This document shows, piece after piece, positions 1-8,132 of a stretch of DNA of 64,000 nt; position 1 is the stretch's first letter; each line of letters starts with the position of its first letter. Location: contig NZ_LRML01000002.1 in the NCBI RefSeq assembly GCF_001647285.1, positions 124,001 through 188,000 of the forward strand. Reading direction: 5' to 3'. The stretch comes from Rufibacter roseus (GTDB lineage: Bacteria > Bacteroidota > Bacteroidia > Cytophagales > Hymenobacteraceae). Made by a program: the position numbers and the translations under genes. The notes beneath the pieces were generated by a model, which ran no database searches, had not been told where the DNA came from, and saw nothing but the letters and a program-made list of their open reading frames with translations.

Positions 1-861
1 TGATGCCCTTAACACAATCACTTTCTCTTTGGTATCTGAATTTAGCTTCAGCACATCATATTCCCCTGTCTCCAGAGCATCACTTGTACCATCAGTGTGC
101 ATCCGGAAAATTTTTATCTCACCGGTCTGTCCGTCTTTCTCTATTTTTATTTTATCCCTGATCAAGAAGGAATCAGCCTTCAATTGAACTGTGCTGTCTA
201 ACCGGAAGAACACTTTCATTCTCATTAAAGAATCTTTGCCTATTGAGTGCCGGAGCATCAGTTGTTGACCGTTGATATTTATAGCTTTGTTCTCCAGAGG
301 AGACATGCCCTCTACTGCCGCTCCTTTCACATAAAAGTGCCTGTCTCTGATTTTTGAAAAGAGAGAATCTGGTACAGAACTTCTCCACTTTACGGCTTTG
401 ACAGAGTCTGCGCCAAACGTCTTAAACAAAACGGTTCTGGCAGAGTCGGAGCCTAGATTGCGGAACAAAACTGCCCTTGCCGAATCTGGTCTAATACTTC
501 TGAACATGACTGCTCTGGCGGAATCAGTTACTTTGGAGGGCAATACCCTTATGAAATCAATGTCCCCCACTCCTTTTATTTCTGAAGGAACAAAGGGTTT
601 TGCCCCAAGCGCCTTCAGATCTTGCTCCTGCAGCTTCAACTGCTTCACGGCCGCTTCTACGCTTACTCCTTCTGCAAGCGTTAGGGTGGTATCAAGAAGC
701 ATGTATTCTCCATTTTCTTTTTGCAGAATTTTCACCTTTGCCTCTTTGGCGGAACCAGATTTAATGGTTTTAGCTTCTTGCGCAAAAGCAGCAGAATAAG
801 AGATTAGGCACAAGAATGCAATGGCCATGCCGCACGCGTTAATTTGTTGTTTCTTTATCAT
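1..861 (-). CDS. Secreted protein with 13-residue tandem repeats (C-terminus beyond left edge)
   Basis: The frame is open from an ATG at 861 to the left window edge, so only the first 287 residues are visible. Residues about 1-28 form a signal peptide (basic start, hydrophobic core, ...AAFAQE), so the product is exported. Residues 113-164 (525-370) contain four 13-residue units beginning DSARAVMF, DSARAVLF, DSARTVLF and DSVKAVKW, followed by a fifth DS; the DNA period is 39 bp. The rest is Lys/Asp/Ser-rich with beta-prone segments such as KVFFRLDSTVQLKAD. I do not recognise the family and assign no function. It is divergent from the histidine kinase at 1009 with 147 bp between starts, so it may be controlled by or co-sensed with that system; this is only inference from position. 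Confidence 0.8.
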   Translation of the reverse strand, partial: MIKKQQINACGMAIAFLCLISYSAAFAQEAKTIKSGSAKEAKVKILQKENGEYMLLDTTLTLAEGVSVEAAVKQLKLQEQDLKALGAKPFVPSEIKGVGDIDFIRVLPSKVTDSARAVMFRSIRPDSARAVLFRNLGSDSARTVLFKTFGADSVKAVKWRSSVPDSLFSKIRDRHFYVKGAAVEGMSPLENKAININGQQLMLRHSIGKDSLMRMKVFFRLDSTVQLKADSFLIRDKIKIEKDGQTGEIKIFRMHTDGTSDALETGEYDVLKLNSDTKEKVIVLRAS

Positions 862-996
862 AACAGTGGTACTTTAGAAGTGGCTATGTAACTGACTGCT
901 ACAATATTACTAGGTACTGCCTTGGGTGTGGGTTAAGGCTTAGTTAAAGTCTGTTAATGAAAAGTTAAAGTAAAAATTACCCCCGTCTTACTTCTT

Positions 997-1004
997 ATAT
1001 TTGT
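997..1004 (+). promoter_or_regulatory. -7 element (TATATTTG) of histidine kinase gene
   Basis: TATATTTG matches the Bacteroidota -7 consensus TAnnTTTG and lies only 4 nt before the ATG at 1009. Transcription would begin at or next to the start codon. No clear TTTG -33 element is visible about 20 nt upstream. Confidence 0.45.
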
Positions 1005-1008
1005 AGAG

Positions 1009-3171
1009 ATGAGAAAGAAAACATTGCTATTGGTCATTTTGTTGATGAGCCTCTCTCTTGTAGGTCTAATAGGCTTCCAGGCGTACTGGATTCAACATGC
1101 TGTGCAGATGGAAGAAGAAGTATTTGACCGAAACGTTAATGATGCCTTACACCAGGTTGTCCGGCGGCTAGAAACCAATGAGGCGGTGCTTTTTCTGAAG
1201 GAAGAGGCGCCACAACTAAGAGCCGCCGCGCTCACCACCGTAGCCGAGCCTGTTACAGTTCTGCCAGACCCAGCTGAAACACCTGCTCCTACTCCCCTTC
1301 CCACGCCCAAACCTGTTAAATCCTCAGTAGCAAAAATTGAGACCGTAGCACCTGTACAGGAACAAGTGTTGTTTGTACCCAGCAAAAAAGTGGAGCCATT
1401 GCGTGCCGCTGAAACGATAGTATTACGTAGAAACGCCCCATTTGAAATCATTACTTCAAGACCGGTTACCCACTCTACTGCCACTACTATTGTTTCAGAT
1501 AAAAGTGCCAAGGGTCGTGTTTACGCCAGGTCTTCCCGCCCTGACACTTCCAGAAGTACAGCAAGTAAAAACATTTTTGGCCATTCTAAGCTTGACTCTG
1601 TAGTCATCTGGAAAGTTTTGGCAGCCAACACTAAAATGGTTGATACCATAAAAGTTGCTGGTTTGTACAGGCAGAAGCGTGACTCTAATATGGTATTAAA
1701 GTATTCTTTTGACACGCTACAGTTGGTTCAGGGAGTTGATTTTATGCAACATTTACCTGTAAAGAACATCAGCAGTATAGATGTCAGAAAATCGAATAAC
1801 GGCAACTATATTAATATTTACACTGACAGCATTTTAAAGCAGTTGCCGCGCCAAGCCTTTCAATACGAAATAGATACTCTCCGGAGAAACATGCTCAGGG
1901 TGGCGGCTCCCATAAGCACCAGGGCTATTGTCAAAAGCCTGAATAAAGAAAATGAACCTACACCCGTAAAAGCCCCCTCGCCTAAACCACAGGTGTATGC
2001 TGCTGCCAAAAAGCTGGTAGCACAAGAGCAAACCAATAGACAAAAAGCCGCAGCCAAAGCACAGCACCTGAACCAGGTAATGGAAAAAATGGCCGCCGAA
2101 TATGTACGGAAGGAGAAACCTCTGAAGCAACGGTTAGATGAACTGGAATTAGAAAAGCTCCTGGCCACTGAACTCAAGAATCGTGACATCTGTACTCCGT
2201 ATGAGTTACAGATAGAAACTGGGGAAGAGGACAATTTTGTTTTTGCCAACAACAGACCGGAACTACCCTCGGCTGCCGGAGTATATCAAGTGAGGCTGTT
2301 TCCGAATGATGTGCTAACCTCTCCCAGTTACCTGCGGCTCAATTTTCCCGAGCGGCATACAGCGGTATGGCAGAGCATATTGGCACCTACGCTTATCTCG
2401 TACCTGTTCACATTTATCATTATTCTTACGTTCTACTTCACCCTCTCCACCATTCTTCGGCAAAAGAAGATTTCTGAGATCAAGAACGACTTCATCAATA
2501 ACATGACGCATGAGTTCAAGACACCCATTGCCACTATCTCGCTTGCTTTGGATGCCTTGGTTAACCCAAAAGTTCGCACTGACGAAGCAAGAGTAGACTA
2601 TTACGCCCGCATCATCAAAGATGAAAACCGACGCATGCACCACCAGGTGGAGAAAGTGCTGCAAACAGCACAAATGGAGCGGAACAGAATACAACTGGCT
2701 TTTGAACAAGTAGACGTTCACCAACTGATCAAAAAGGCGACAGAACCCTTTCAACTACATATTGAGCAAAGAAAAGGCGTATTGGATTTGAAACTTGATG
2801 CCTCTACACCTACCGTTTGGGCTGATCCTGGTCATTTAGCCAACATGATAGCTAATTTATTAGACAATGCAATCAAATACTCCCCCAACACCCCCAACAT
2901 TGTAGTGCAAACCTCTATGATTTCTAACGGAATGCATATTTCTGTAGAAGACCAGGGAGCGGGCATGTCAAGAGAGGCGCAGAAAAAGGTGTTTGAGAAA
3001 TTTTACCGGGTACCAACCGGCAATGTGCATAATGTAAAGGGGTTTGGCTTAGGCTTGAGCTATGTGAAAACCATGGCCGAAGCGCATTCTGGCAGTATAC
3101 ATGTCAGAAGCGAATTAGGGCGCGGAAGCAAATTTACCCTTTGGCTGCCCTCGCAGAACCCTCAATCTTAA
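1009..3171 (+). CDS. Sensor histidine kinase, RprX-like
   Basis: This is an inner-membrane sensor kinase that autophosphorylates on His and passes the phosphate to the regulator encoded 31 bp downstream. Transmembrane segments lie at about residues 5-25 and 457-482. Between them is a roughly 430-residue periplasmic sensor with a Pro-rich stretch (about 78-105) and an Ala/Lys-rich helical part (330-365). The cytoplasmic core has the H-box MTHEFKTPI with H501, N-box NLLDNAIKYS around N620, G1 EDQGAGM, F-box FEKFYRV and G2 GFGLGL (678-683), so it should be catalytically intact. There is no HAMP or PAS domain. The architecture resembles Bacteroides RprX. The signal is unknown. A TATATTTG element 4 nt before the ATG suggests a leaderless message. 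Confidence 0.93.
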   Translation: MRKKTLLLVILLMSLSLVGLIGFQAYWIQHAVQMEEEVFDRNVNDALHQVVRRLETNEAVLFLKEEAPQLRAAALTTVAEPVTVLPDPAETPAPTPLPTPKPVKSSVAKIETVAPVQEQVLFVPSKKVEPLRAAETIVLRRNAPFEIITSRPVTHSTATTIVSDKSAKGRVYARSSRPDTSRSTASKNIFGHSKLDSVVIWKVLAANTKMVDTIKVAGLYRQKRDSNMVLKYSFDTLQLVQGVDFMQHLPVKNISSIDVRKSNNGNYINIYTDSILKQLPRQAFQYEIDTLRRNMLRVAAPISTRAIVKSLNKENEPTPVKAPSPKPQVYAAAKKLVAQEQTNRQKAAAKAQHLNQVMEKMAAEYVRKEKPLKQRLDELELEKLLATELKNRDICTPYELQIETGEEDNFVFANNRPELPSAAGVYQVRLFPNDVLTSPSYLRLNFPERHTAVWQSILAPTLISYLFTFIIILTFYFTLSTILRQKKISEIKNDFINNMTHEFKTPIATISLALDALVNPKVRTDEARVDYYARIIKDENRRMHHQVEKVLQTAQMERNRIQLAFEQVDVHQLIKKATEPFQLHIEQRKGVLDLKLDASTPTVWADPGHLANMIANLLDNAIKYSPNTPNIVVQTSMISNGMHISVEDQGAGMSREAQKKVFEKFYRVPTGNVHNVKGFGLGLSYVKTMAEAHSGSIHVRSELGRGSKFTLWLPSQNPQS

Positions 3172-3202
3172 TTTATTCTTTGTCACAAAACTCCTTCTAG
3201 CC

Positions 3203-3928
3203 ATGACGTTGCAAACTACCACCCGCCTGCTTTTAGTAGAAGACGACCCAAACTTTGGGATGGTTTTAAAAGATTACCTGGAACTGCACGATTATGACGT
3301 GACCCTCTGCACCGATGGCCAGCAAGGTTTTAATATGTTTAAGAAAGAACACTTTGAGGCTTGTATTCTGGATGTGATGATGCCAATTAAAGACGGTTTT
3401 TCTTTGGCAACAGATATCAAAGGTATTGACCCTCACATGCCTGTTATTTTCTTAACCGCCAAGGCCATGAAAGCAGATATGTTGGAGGGCTTCCGGATTG
3501 GTGCTGATGATTACATTACCAAACCGTTTGATTCTGAAATTCTGCTCTGCAAGCTCAAAGCTATTTTACAAAGGCGCTTTGCGGCGGCTCCCGCAGAAAA
3601 AGAGCTAGTCTTTGAATACCAGTTGGGGCACTACCACTTTAACTTTAAAACGCGTTTGATTACCAGCGCCCAAGGTACCCAAAAACTTTCTCCCAAAGAG
3701 GCTGAACTGCTGCAGCTGCTGTGCCAGCACCTGAATGATGTGCTGCCGCGGGAGGTGGCGCTAAGCAAAATATGGAAAGATGACAACTACTTCACCGCCC
3801 GCAGCATGGATGTGTTTGTGACCAAGCTCCGTAAATACCTGAAAGGAGATCCTCAGGTAGAAATAGTGAATGTGCACGGTAACGGCTTCAGATTAATTGC
3901 TCCAGAGGTTGAACATCAATCTGCTTAA
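3203..3928 (+). CDS. OmpR-family response regulator, RprY-like
   Basis: Cytoplasmic transcription factor, partner of the preceding kinase. The receiver domain (about 8-125) carries the acidic pair E13/D14, phosphoacceptor D57 in LDVMMP, T85 and K107 (TKPF). A winged-helix DNA-binding domain occupies about 140-235, with the typical LSPKEAELLQLL and VFVTKLRKYL segments. The 241-residue length is normal for the family. The 31-bp gap to the kinase implies co-transcription. The Bacteroidota relative is RprY; its target genes cannot be read from this window. Confidence 0.93.
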   Translation: MTLQTTTRLLLVEDDPNFGMVLKDYLELHDYDVTLCTDGQQGFNMFKKEHFEACILDVMMPIKDGFSLATDIKGIDPHMPVIFLTAKAMKADMLEGFRIGADDYITKPFDSEILLCKLKAILQRRFAAAPAEKELVFEYQLGHYHFNFKTRLITSAQGTQKLSPKEAELLQLLCQHLNDVLPREVALSKIWKDDNYFTARSMDVFVTKLRKYLKGDPQVEIVNVHGNGFRLIAPEVEHQSA

Positions 3929-4011
3929 AAGTAATATCGAGCAGAGCCTTTTACTTTCAGTTAAGTTTATCTGAATCTTTTAAAAAACAGAATTAGCATC
4001 TGTACCAACTC

Positions 4012-4046
4012 TATTTTGGGCTTATTTTTCTAAAAACAGAGCTAAA
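4012..4046. repeat. TGTTTT-type intergenic palindrome (degenerate member)
   Basis: A degenerate copy of the palindrome family: left ATTTTGGGCT, central TATTTTTC, right AGAGCTAAAT. It lies between the response regulator and coaD. Confidence 0.5.
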
Positions 4047-4156
4047 TCACAAACTTAAGCTTTCTACAAAAACAGCAGAATGAGCAATACGATGCGGTGG
4101 AGACAAATAAATTGGCCATCTTCACGCTTCTAACCTACTACTACCTTCTACTGCAC

Positions 4157-4636
4157 ATGAAACGAGTAGCTATCTTCCCCGGCTCATTTGATCCTTTTAC
4201 CAAAGGCCACCATGATGTGGTACTACGTGGAGCAGAAATGTTTGACGAGCTAATTATTGCTATTGGCAACAATAGCAGCAAGAGCCGGTATTTTGGGGTA
4301 AACGAGATGGTGGAAGTAATGGAAAAACTCTTTCAGGAGAACCCAAAGGTAAAGGTGCAGTCGTTCAAAGGCCTCACCGCTGATTTTGCCAAAGAAGTAG
4401 GAGCCCAATTCTTACTAAGAGGACTGCGCAACACCACCGATTTTGAATACGAGAACACTATTGCACAAGCTAACCGGCTGGTGAACGCAGACTTGGAAAC
4501 GGTTTTCTTAATTACTTCCCCCCGACTGGCTTTTATCAGCTCTTCTATTATAAGAGAGATACACAAATTCGGGGGTAATGTACAGGATTTTATTCCGTTT
4601 CCGCTTTCCGAGCTTCCCGCAAGTACTCGCGGATAA
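4157..4636 (+). CDS. coaD: Pantetheine-phosphate adenylyltransferase (CoaD)
   Basis: Catalyses ATP + 4'-phosphopantetheine to dephospho-CoA, the penultimate step of coenzyme A synthesis. The start at 4157 (MKRVAIFPGSFDPFTKGH) is chosen because it gives the usual 159 residues and puts the nucleotidyltransferase GSFDPFTKGH motif right at the N-terminus; the frame is open 60 nt further upstream. The C-terminal ISSSIIREIHKFGG matches the family's ISSTxxR loop. The last 47 bp overlap the end of the NUDIX gene on the other strand. Confidence 0.95.
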   Translation: MKRVAIFPGSFDPFTKGHHDVVLRGAEMFDELIIAIGNNSSKSRYFGVNEMVEVMEKLFQENPKVKVQSFKGLTADFAKEVGAQFLLRGLRNTTDFEYENTIAQANRLVNADLETVFLITSPRLAFISSSIIREIHKFGGNVQDFIPFPLSELPASTRG

Positions 4637-5273
4637 CAAACTGAATAGACGCGTAAGATTCTGGCAATACCTCCAACACTTCGTTTGGTGTCATCCAGCG
4701 CACCTCTTCTATAAACTCCTCCGCTTGGGGTTTCATAAAAGTGTCATCAAGGCACTGCATGGTGTACCAACTCGTCTTTTTCAGAATTTTGTTGCCTTTG
4801 TAGGCATATGAGTGCCAGGTATTAGGCAATTCACCGGTAATGGCTACCTTGATATTGCATTCCTCCTCTACCTCGCGAAGTGCACCCAAACTGGTTTCTT
4901 CAGACTTTTTGATTTTGCCTTTAGGCAGATCCCACATTCCCAAGCGGTATATCATCAGAATCTTACCCTCTTTCAAGACCAAGCCACCGGCTGCCTTAAT
5001 GATTTTGAACTGATCTTTCAGGTGCTCCATCAGCTTGGCTTTCTTATCGGCCACCAAAGTCAGGGAGTCTAACTTTTTGAGTTTTTTTACCTCCATCAGG
5101 CGCACCAAACGGTCAATCATAGCTGAGTTGGCACTGCGTATAAGCACGTTGCCCACTAAGTCTTTAGAGGTAAACTGGTCGTCTTTATCTAACACCAAAT
5201 CATATTTGTGCTTAAAGATCTTATCACTGTTCTTTTTAATAATCAGTGGGATGTCGTTGATAAAGACATTCAT
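4590..5273 (-). CDS. NUDIX hydrolase with N-terminal extension
   Basis: Predicted to hydrolyse a nucleoside diphosphate linked to another moiety; the substrate is unknown. The NUDIX fold covers about residues 90-220. The box begins GKIKKSEET and ends REVEEECNI, matching GX5EX7REUXEEXGU except that the final Gly is Asn; the catalytic REUXEE core is intact. Residues 1-85 are an extension with no motif I recognise. The gene is convergent with coaD and shares 47 bp with it. It is divergent from pyrE with 114 bp between the starts. Confidence 0.88.
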   Translation of the reverse strand: MNVFINDIPLIIKKNSDKIFKHKYDLVLDKDDQFTSKDLVGNVLIRSANSAMIDRLVRLMEVKKLKKLDSLTLVADKKAKLMEHLKDQFKIIKAAGGLVLKEGKILMIYRLGMWDLPKGKIKKSEETSLGALREVEEECNIKVAITGELPNTWHSYAYKGNKILKKTSWYTMQCLDDTFMKPQAEEFIEEVRWMTPNEVLEVLPESYASIQFVIREYLREARKAETE

Positions 5274-5376
5274 GGGAAGTATTCGCTAATGTACGAAGCG
5301 TGACTGGTTACAAAATAAGAAAGAAAATTCAGAAGGCACAAGGCATTTTGTAGCGGAAAACATAATTGGTTTTGCG

Positions 5377-5384
5377 TATTTTCG
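5377..5384 (+). promoter_or_regulatory. -7-like element of pyrE
   Basis: TATTTTCG is one base off the TAnnTTTG consensus and ends 3 nt before the pyrE ATG, suggesting a leaderless or nearly leaderless transcript. No well-placed TTTG is seen upstream. Confidence 0.35.
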
Positions 5385-5387
5385 CCC

Positions 5388-6026
5388 ATGCCACATTCAG
5401 AAACCGCCGCCCAGATTGCGGCTTATCTCTTAGAGACCAAAGCTGTCCGCTTACGTCCGGACCAGCCATTCCAATGGAGCTCCGGCTGGAACTCCCCTAT
5501 TTACTGCGATAACCGGGTAACGTTGTCTTTTCCGGAAATTCGCACCTACATTAAAAACGCTCTGGCGCAAGCCGTAAAGGAGCAGTATCCACAGGTGCAG
5601 GCCATTGCAGGCGTTGCCACGGCTGGTATTGCCCAAGGCGCACTGGTAGCAGATGCGCTAAACCTTCCGTTTCTTTATGTAAGGCCTGAGCCAAAAAGCC
5701 ATGGCATGGGCAATCAGATAGAGGGAAGACTGGAAGCCGGTCAAAAAATAGTGTTGGTTGAAGACCTTATCTCAACCGGCGGAAGCTCTTTGAAAGCCGC
5801 CAAAGCCGTTACTGCCGCTGGGGCTGAGGTGATAGGCATGGCTGCTATTTTTACGTATGGTTTCCCGCAGGCCACCAAAAACTTTGAACAGGCACAAATT
5901 CCTCTTTTCTGCCTATCTGACTATGATTCCCTCATAAAAATAGCCGCCCAACAAAACTACGTCTCCCCTGACGCTTTAGAGACTCTTGGCCAATGGAGAC
6001 AGGCTCCTGAGCAGTGGGGAGTATAA
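5388..6026 (+). CDS. pyrE: Orotate phosphoribosyltransferase (PyrE)
   Basis: Transfers phosphoribose from PRPP to orotate to give OMP in de novo pyrimidine synthesis. The PRPP-binding motif VLVEDLISTGGSSLKAA is intact, and the flexible-loop segment RPEPKSHGMGNQIEG is present. The 212-residue length is normal. It stands alone here, followed by a large inverted repeat instead of another pyr gene; pyrG is about 2.8 kb downstream in a separate unit. Confidence 0.95.
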   Translation: MPHSETAAQIAAYLLETKAVRLRPDQPFQWSSGWNSPIYCDNRVTLSFPEIRTYIKNALAQAVKEQYPQVQAIAGVATAGIAQGALVADALNLPFLYVRPEPKSHGMGNQIEGRLEAGQKIVLVEDLISTGGSSLKAAKAVTAAGAEVIGMAAIFTYGFPQATKNFEQAQIPLFCLSDYDSLIKIAAQQNYVSPDALETLGQWRQAPEQWGV

Positions 6027-6032
6027 ATGAAC

Positions 6033-6181
6033 AATGAGTAATGAACAATGATTAATGATCAATCTTTAGGGGATACAATAACTATTCTTGAGTAGAAGTG
6101 TATTAATCTGTTTTAGGGCTGGTTTTCTAAAAATTGACCAAAAAAATTCTATTGATCATTAATCATTGTTCATTACTCATT
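6033..6181. repeat. Perfect 31-bp inverted repeat of A/T-rich words
   Basis: The left arm at 6033-6063 and right arm at 6151-6181 are exact reverse complements over 31 bp, built from variants of the words AATGA, ACAATGA and TTAATGA. The 87-bp centre has no gene and contains a degenerate TGTTTT-type palindrome (6108-6148). The structure fills the gap between pyrE and the phosphoesterase gene and would fold into a long hairpin if transcribed. Confidence 0.85.
6108..6148. repeat. TGTTTT-type palindrome, nested in inverted repeat
   Basis: Left half CTGTTTTAGGGCTGGTTTTC is a good family match; the right half is decayed. It sits in the centre of the 31-bp inverted repeat. Confidence 0.5.
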
Positions 6182-6189
6182 AAAAAAAA

Positions 6190-6687
6190 ATGAAAATAGG
6201 CCTTCTCTCAGACACTCACTCCTATCTTGATGACCGCATTCTGGCGCACCTGCAGGGCTGCGATGAGATTTGGCATGCGGGGGATTTCGGAACGGCGGCG
6301 GTGTCTGAGCGGCTGGCGGAGTTGGCGCCGGTGCGTGGAGTCTATGGAAATATTGATGCGGCTGATGTTCGGCACCTTCACCCCAAGAACCTGCGGTTTA
6401 CTTGTGAGGGCTTAGATGTACTCATGACACACATTGGCGGCTATCCGGGAAAATATGCTCCTGACGTTCGGGCGCTCATCAAAGAAAATCCACCAAAACT
6501 TTTTATCTGCGGCCACTCCCATATTCTGAAGGTGATGACAGATGCCAAGCACGGAAACTTACTGCACCTAAACCCAGGCGCGGCCGGTAAACATGGCTTT
6601 CATAAGATCCGGACTATGATGCGGTTTGAGATCAACGAAGGCAAAATTCAGAACCTGCAGGCCATTGAGCTAGGCAAAAGGGCATAA
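6190..6687 (+). CDS. YfcE/MJ0936-type metallophosphoesterase
   Basis: A small (165-residue) calcineurin-like phosphodiesterase, probably dimetal-dependent. Metal ligands are visible as D8/H10 (SDTH), D32 (GD), N54 (GNID), H81, and H109/H111 (GHSH). The closing LNPGAAGKHG is typical of the YfcE subfamily. The substrate is unknown. The start lies directly after the right arm of the 31-bp inverted repeat and an A-run; an intrinsic terminator follows. Confidence 0.9.
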   Translation: MKIGLLSDTHSYLDDRILAHLQGCDEIWHAGDFGTAAVSERLAELAPVRGVYGNIDAADVRHLHPKNLRFTCEGLDVLMTHIGGYPGKYAPDVRALIKENPPKLFICGHSHILKVMTDAKHGNLLHLNPGAAGKHGFHKIRTMMRFEINEGKIQNLQAIELGKRA

Positions 6688-6689
6688 AA

Positions 6690-6716
6690 AAAGTGTAGCC
6701 TTTGGGGCTACACTTT
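6690..6716. terminator. Bidirectional intrinsic terminator
   Basis: Perfect 11-bp stem AAAGTGTAGCC / GGCTACACTTT with a 5-nt loop and flanking A/T tracts. It serves the convergent phosphoesterase gene and the small gene at 6787. Confidence 0.8.
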
Positions 6717-6786
6717 CTATTATCTTCAGAATAAATGTAATCGCGGTTGTTTGCCGGAAGGCAGTAGGCGAACGAAAAAACGCAGA

Positions 6787-6960
6787 TTACTGAGCAGCTT
6801 CTGCCTTAGCAGCAGGTGCGTTGTTGAACTGAGCTTTCAGCGCTTCAACGTCTACATTCTTGATAACTGGGGTTGACAACAATTGCTTAATGATGCGTTG
6901 CTTGTTGTTCTGTCTAGCTTTATTCTTGCGATCTTTTCTTTTTAATCTAGTAACTGCCAT
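6787..6960 (-). CDS. Small basic conserved protein (57 aa)
   Basis: A 57-residue frame beginning MAVTRLKRKDRKNKARQNNK and ending APAAKAEAAQ. The very basic N-terminus followed by an amphipathic stretch and an Ala/Lys tail resembles small nucleic-acid- or ribosome-associated proteins. I recall this start as a recurring short Bacteroidota hypothetical, but no function is known to me. Support for a real gene is the near-ideal promoter (TTTG, 20 nt, TACTTTTG at 7016-6985) and a terminator just beyond its stop. Confidence 0.8.
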   Translation of the reverse strand: MAVTRLKRKDRKNKARQNNKQRIIKQLLSTPVIKNVDVEALKAQFNNAPAAKAEAAQ

Positions 6961-6984
6961 CGGTCAATATTTAAAATTGAATCG

Positions 6985-7016
6985 CAAAAGTATGTTATTA
7001 ATTTTACAATCTCAAA
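6985..7016 (-). promoter_or_regulatory. Bacteroidota-type promoter of the 57-aa gene
   Basis: On the minus strand, TTTG at 7016-7013 is separated by 20 nt from TACTTTTG at 6992-6985, an exact TTTG/TAnnTTTG pair. The predicted leader is about 20 nt. It overlaps the upstream region of the divergent aldolase gene. Confidence 0.75.
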
Positions 7017-7035
7017 TTTACCTCAATAAAAACTG

Positions 7036-8061
7036 ATGATTCCAATAGACCTCCGCAGCGATACTGTCACCAAACCTACCCCTGCCATGCTGGATGCCAT
7101 GTTCAGAGCCCCCGTAGGTGATGACGTGTACGGCGAAGACCCCACGGTGAATGAATTGCAAGCGTATGGTGCCAGTATGTTCGGAATGGAGGCAGGTCTC
7201 TTCTGCCCTTCCGGAACCATGACAAACCAAATCGCCATTAAACTGCACACCCAGCCGCTCTCTGAGGTTATCTGCGAGAAAAACAGCCATATATACTTGT
7301 ATGAAGCAGGAGGCATAGCATTCAACTCAAGCGCATCGGTCAAACTGCTGGATGGCATACGCGGCAAAATTACAGCAAAACAGGTAGAGGCCGCCATTAA
7401 CCCGGACAATGTTCATTACCCTGTAAGCAGTTTGGTGTCTCTGGAGAATACCTGCAACAAGGGCGGCGGCGCCTATTACACCTTAAAAGAAATTGCCGCT
7501 ATCTCCAAAGTATGTAAAAAGCACCGTTTGCCCTTGCACCTAGACGGCGCCCGTGTATTTAATGCCTTAGCCGCATCTGGTGAAGAAGCCAAAGATTATA
7601 GCAAGTACTTTAACACCATTTCAGTTTGTCTTTCAAAAGGGCTGGGCGCCCCGGTGGGCTCTCTGTTGCTAGGGCCAAAACGAATGATTGAGCAGGCCAA
7701 GCGGGTAAGAAAAGCTTTAGGCGGTGGGTGGCGCCAAGCGGGCTATTTGGCCGCTGCCGGATTGTACGCGCTGCACCACCACATTGATCGTCTGCAAGAA
7801 GACCATCAAAAAGCGGCTCTGATTGGTAAGGCTCTGGAAAAAGCAGCCTATGTAGCCGAAGTAATGCCCGTAGAAACCAACATTGTCATCTGTCGCCTGG
7901 CTGCACACGTGACTACAAAACAGTTTCTGGAGTACTTAGGTGAAAGAGGTATTCTGGCTTCTGACTTTGGGCCGCAGCTTATCCGGTTTGTCACGCATCT
8001 TGATTTAACCGATGAAGCCGTGGAAATACTTGTCCCAACCATTGCGGCTTATAAAGCTTAA
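7036..8061 (+). CDS. Low-specificity threonine aldolase-like PLP enzyme
   Basis: PLP fold-type I enzyme that cleaves L-threonine/allo-threonine to glycine and acetaldehyde, or a related beta-hydroxy amino acid. The family signature [14 protein letters not shown] opens the protein. H85 is placed to stack on [13 protein letters not shown] gives D170 and R173, and the Schiff-base lysine is K201 in [12 protein letters not shown]. At 341 residues it is full length. It is divergent from the 57-aa gene and followed after 6 bp by a TGTTTT-type palindrome. Confidence 0.9.
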   Translation: MIPIDLRSDTVTKPTPAMLDAMFRAPVGDDVYGEDPTVNELQAYGASMFGMEAGLFCPSGTMTNQIAIKLHTQPLSEVICEKNSHIYLYEAGGIAFNSSASVKLLDGIRGKITAKQVEAAINPDNVHYPVSSLVSLENTCNKGGGAYYTLKEIAAISKVCKKHRLPLHLDGARVFNALAASGEEAKDYSKYFNTISVCLSKGLGAPVGSLLLGPKRMIEQAKRVRKALGGGWRQAGYLAAAGLYALHHHIDRLQEDHQKAALIGKALEKAAYVAEVMPVETNIVICRLAAHVTTKQFLEYLGERGILASDFGPQLIRFVTHLDLTDEAVEILVPTIAAYKA

Positions 8062-8067
8062 CCTATA

Positions 8068-8101
8068 TTTTGTGGCTATTTTTAGAAAAACAGCCACAAA
8101 A
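8068..8101. repeat. TGTTTT-type intergenic palindrome
   Basis: TTTTGTGGCT and AGCCACAAAA are perfect arms around ATTTTTAGAAAAAC, which itself pairs, giving a nearly 15-bp stem. It begins 6 bp after the aldolase stop. Confidence 0.75.
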
Positions 8102-8132
8102 CAGCCAAATCTAAACCCAAAGAATCAATACC

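Noticed and set aside
398-799. 133-codon plus-strand frame opposite the secreted repeat protein
   Set aside because: It is the antisense of the tandem repeats (hence its own repetitive look); the minus-strand frame has a signal peptide and runs on past the window edge.
1092-1511. 139-codon minus-strand frame
   Set aside because: Lies wholly inside the histidine kinase gene and is Ser/Ala/Thr/Cys-rich antisense without a motif.
4097-4156. Upstream start for coaD adding 20 residues
   Set aside because: The extra residues are hydrophobic and unlike the family, whose members start just before the GSFDPFTKGH motif.
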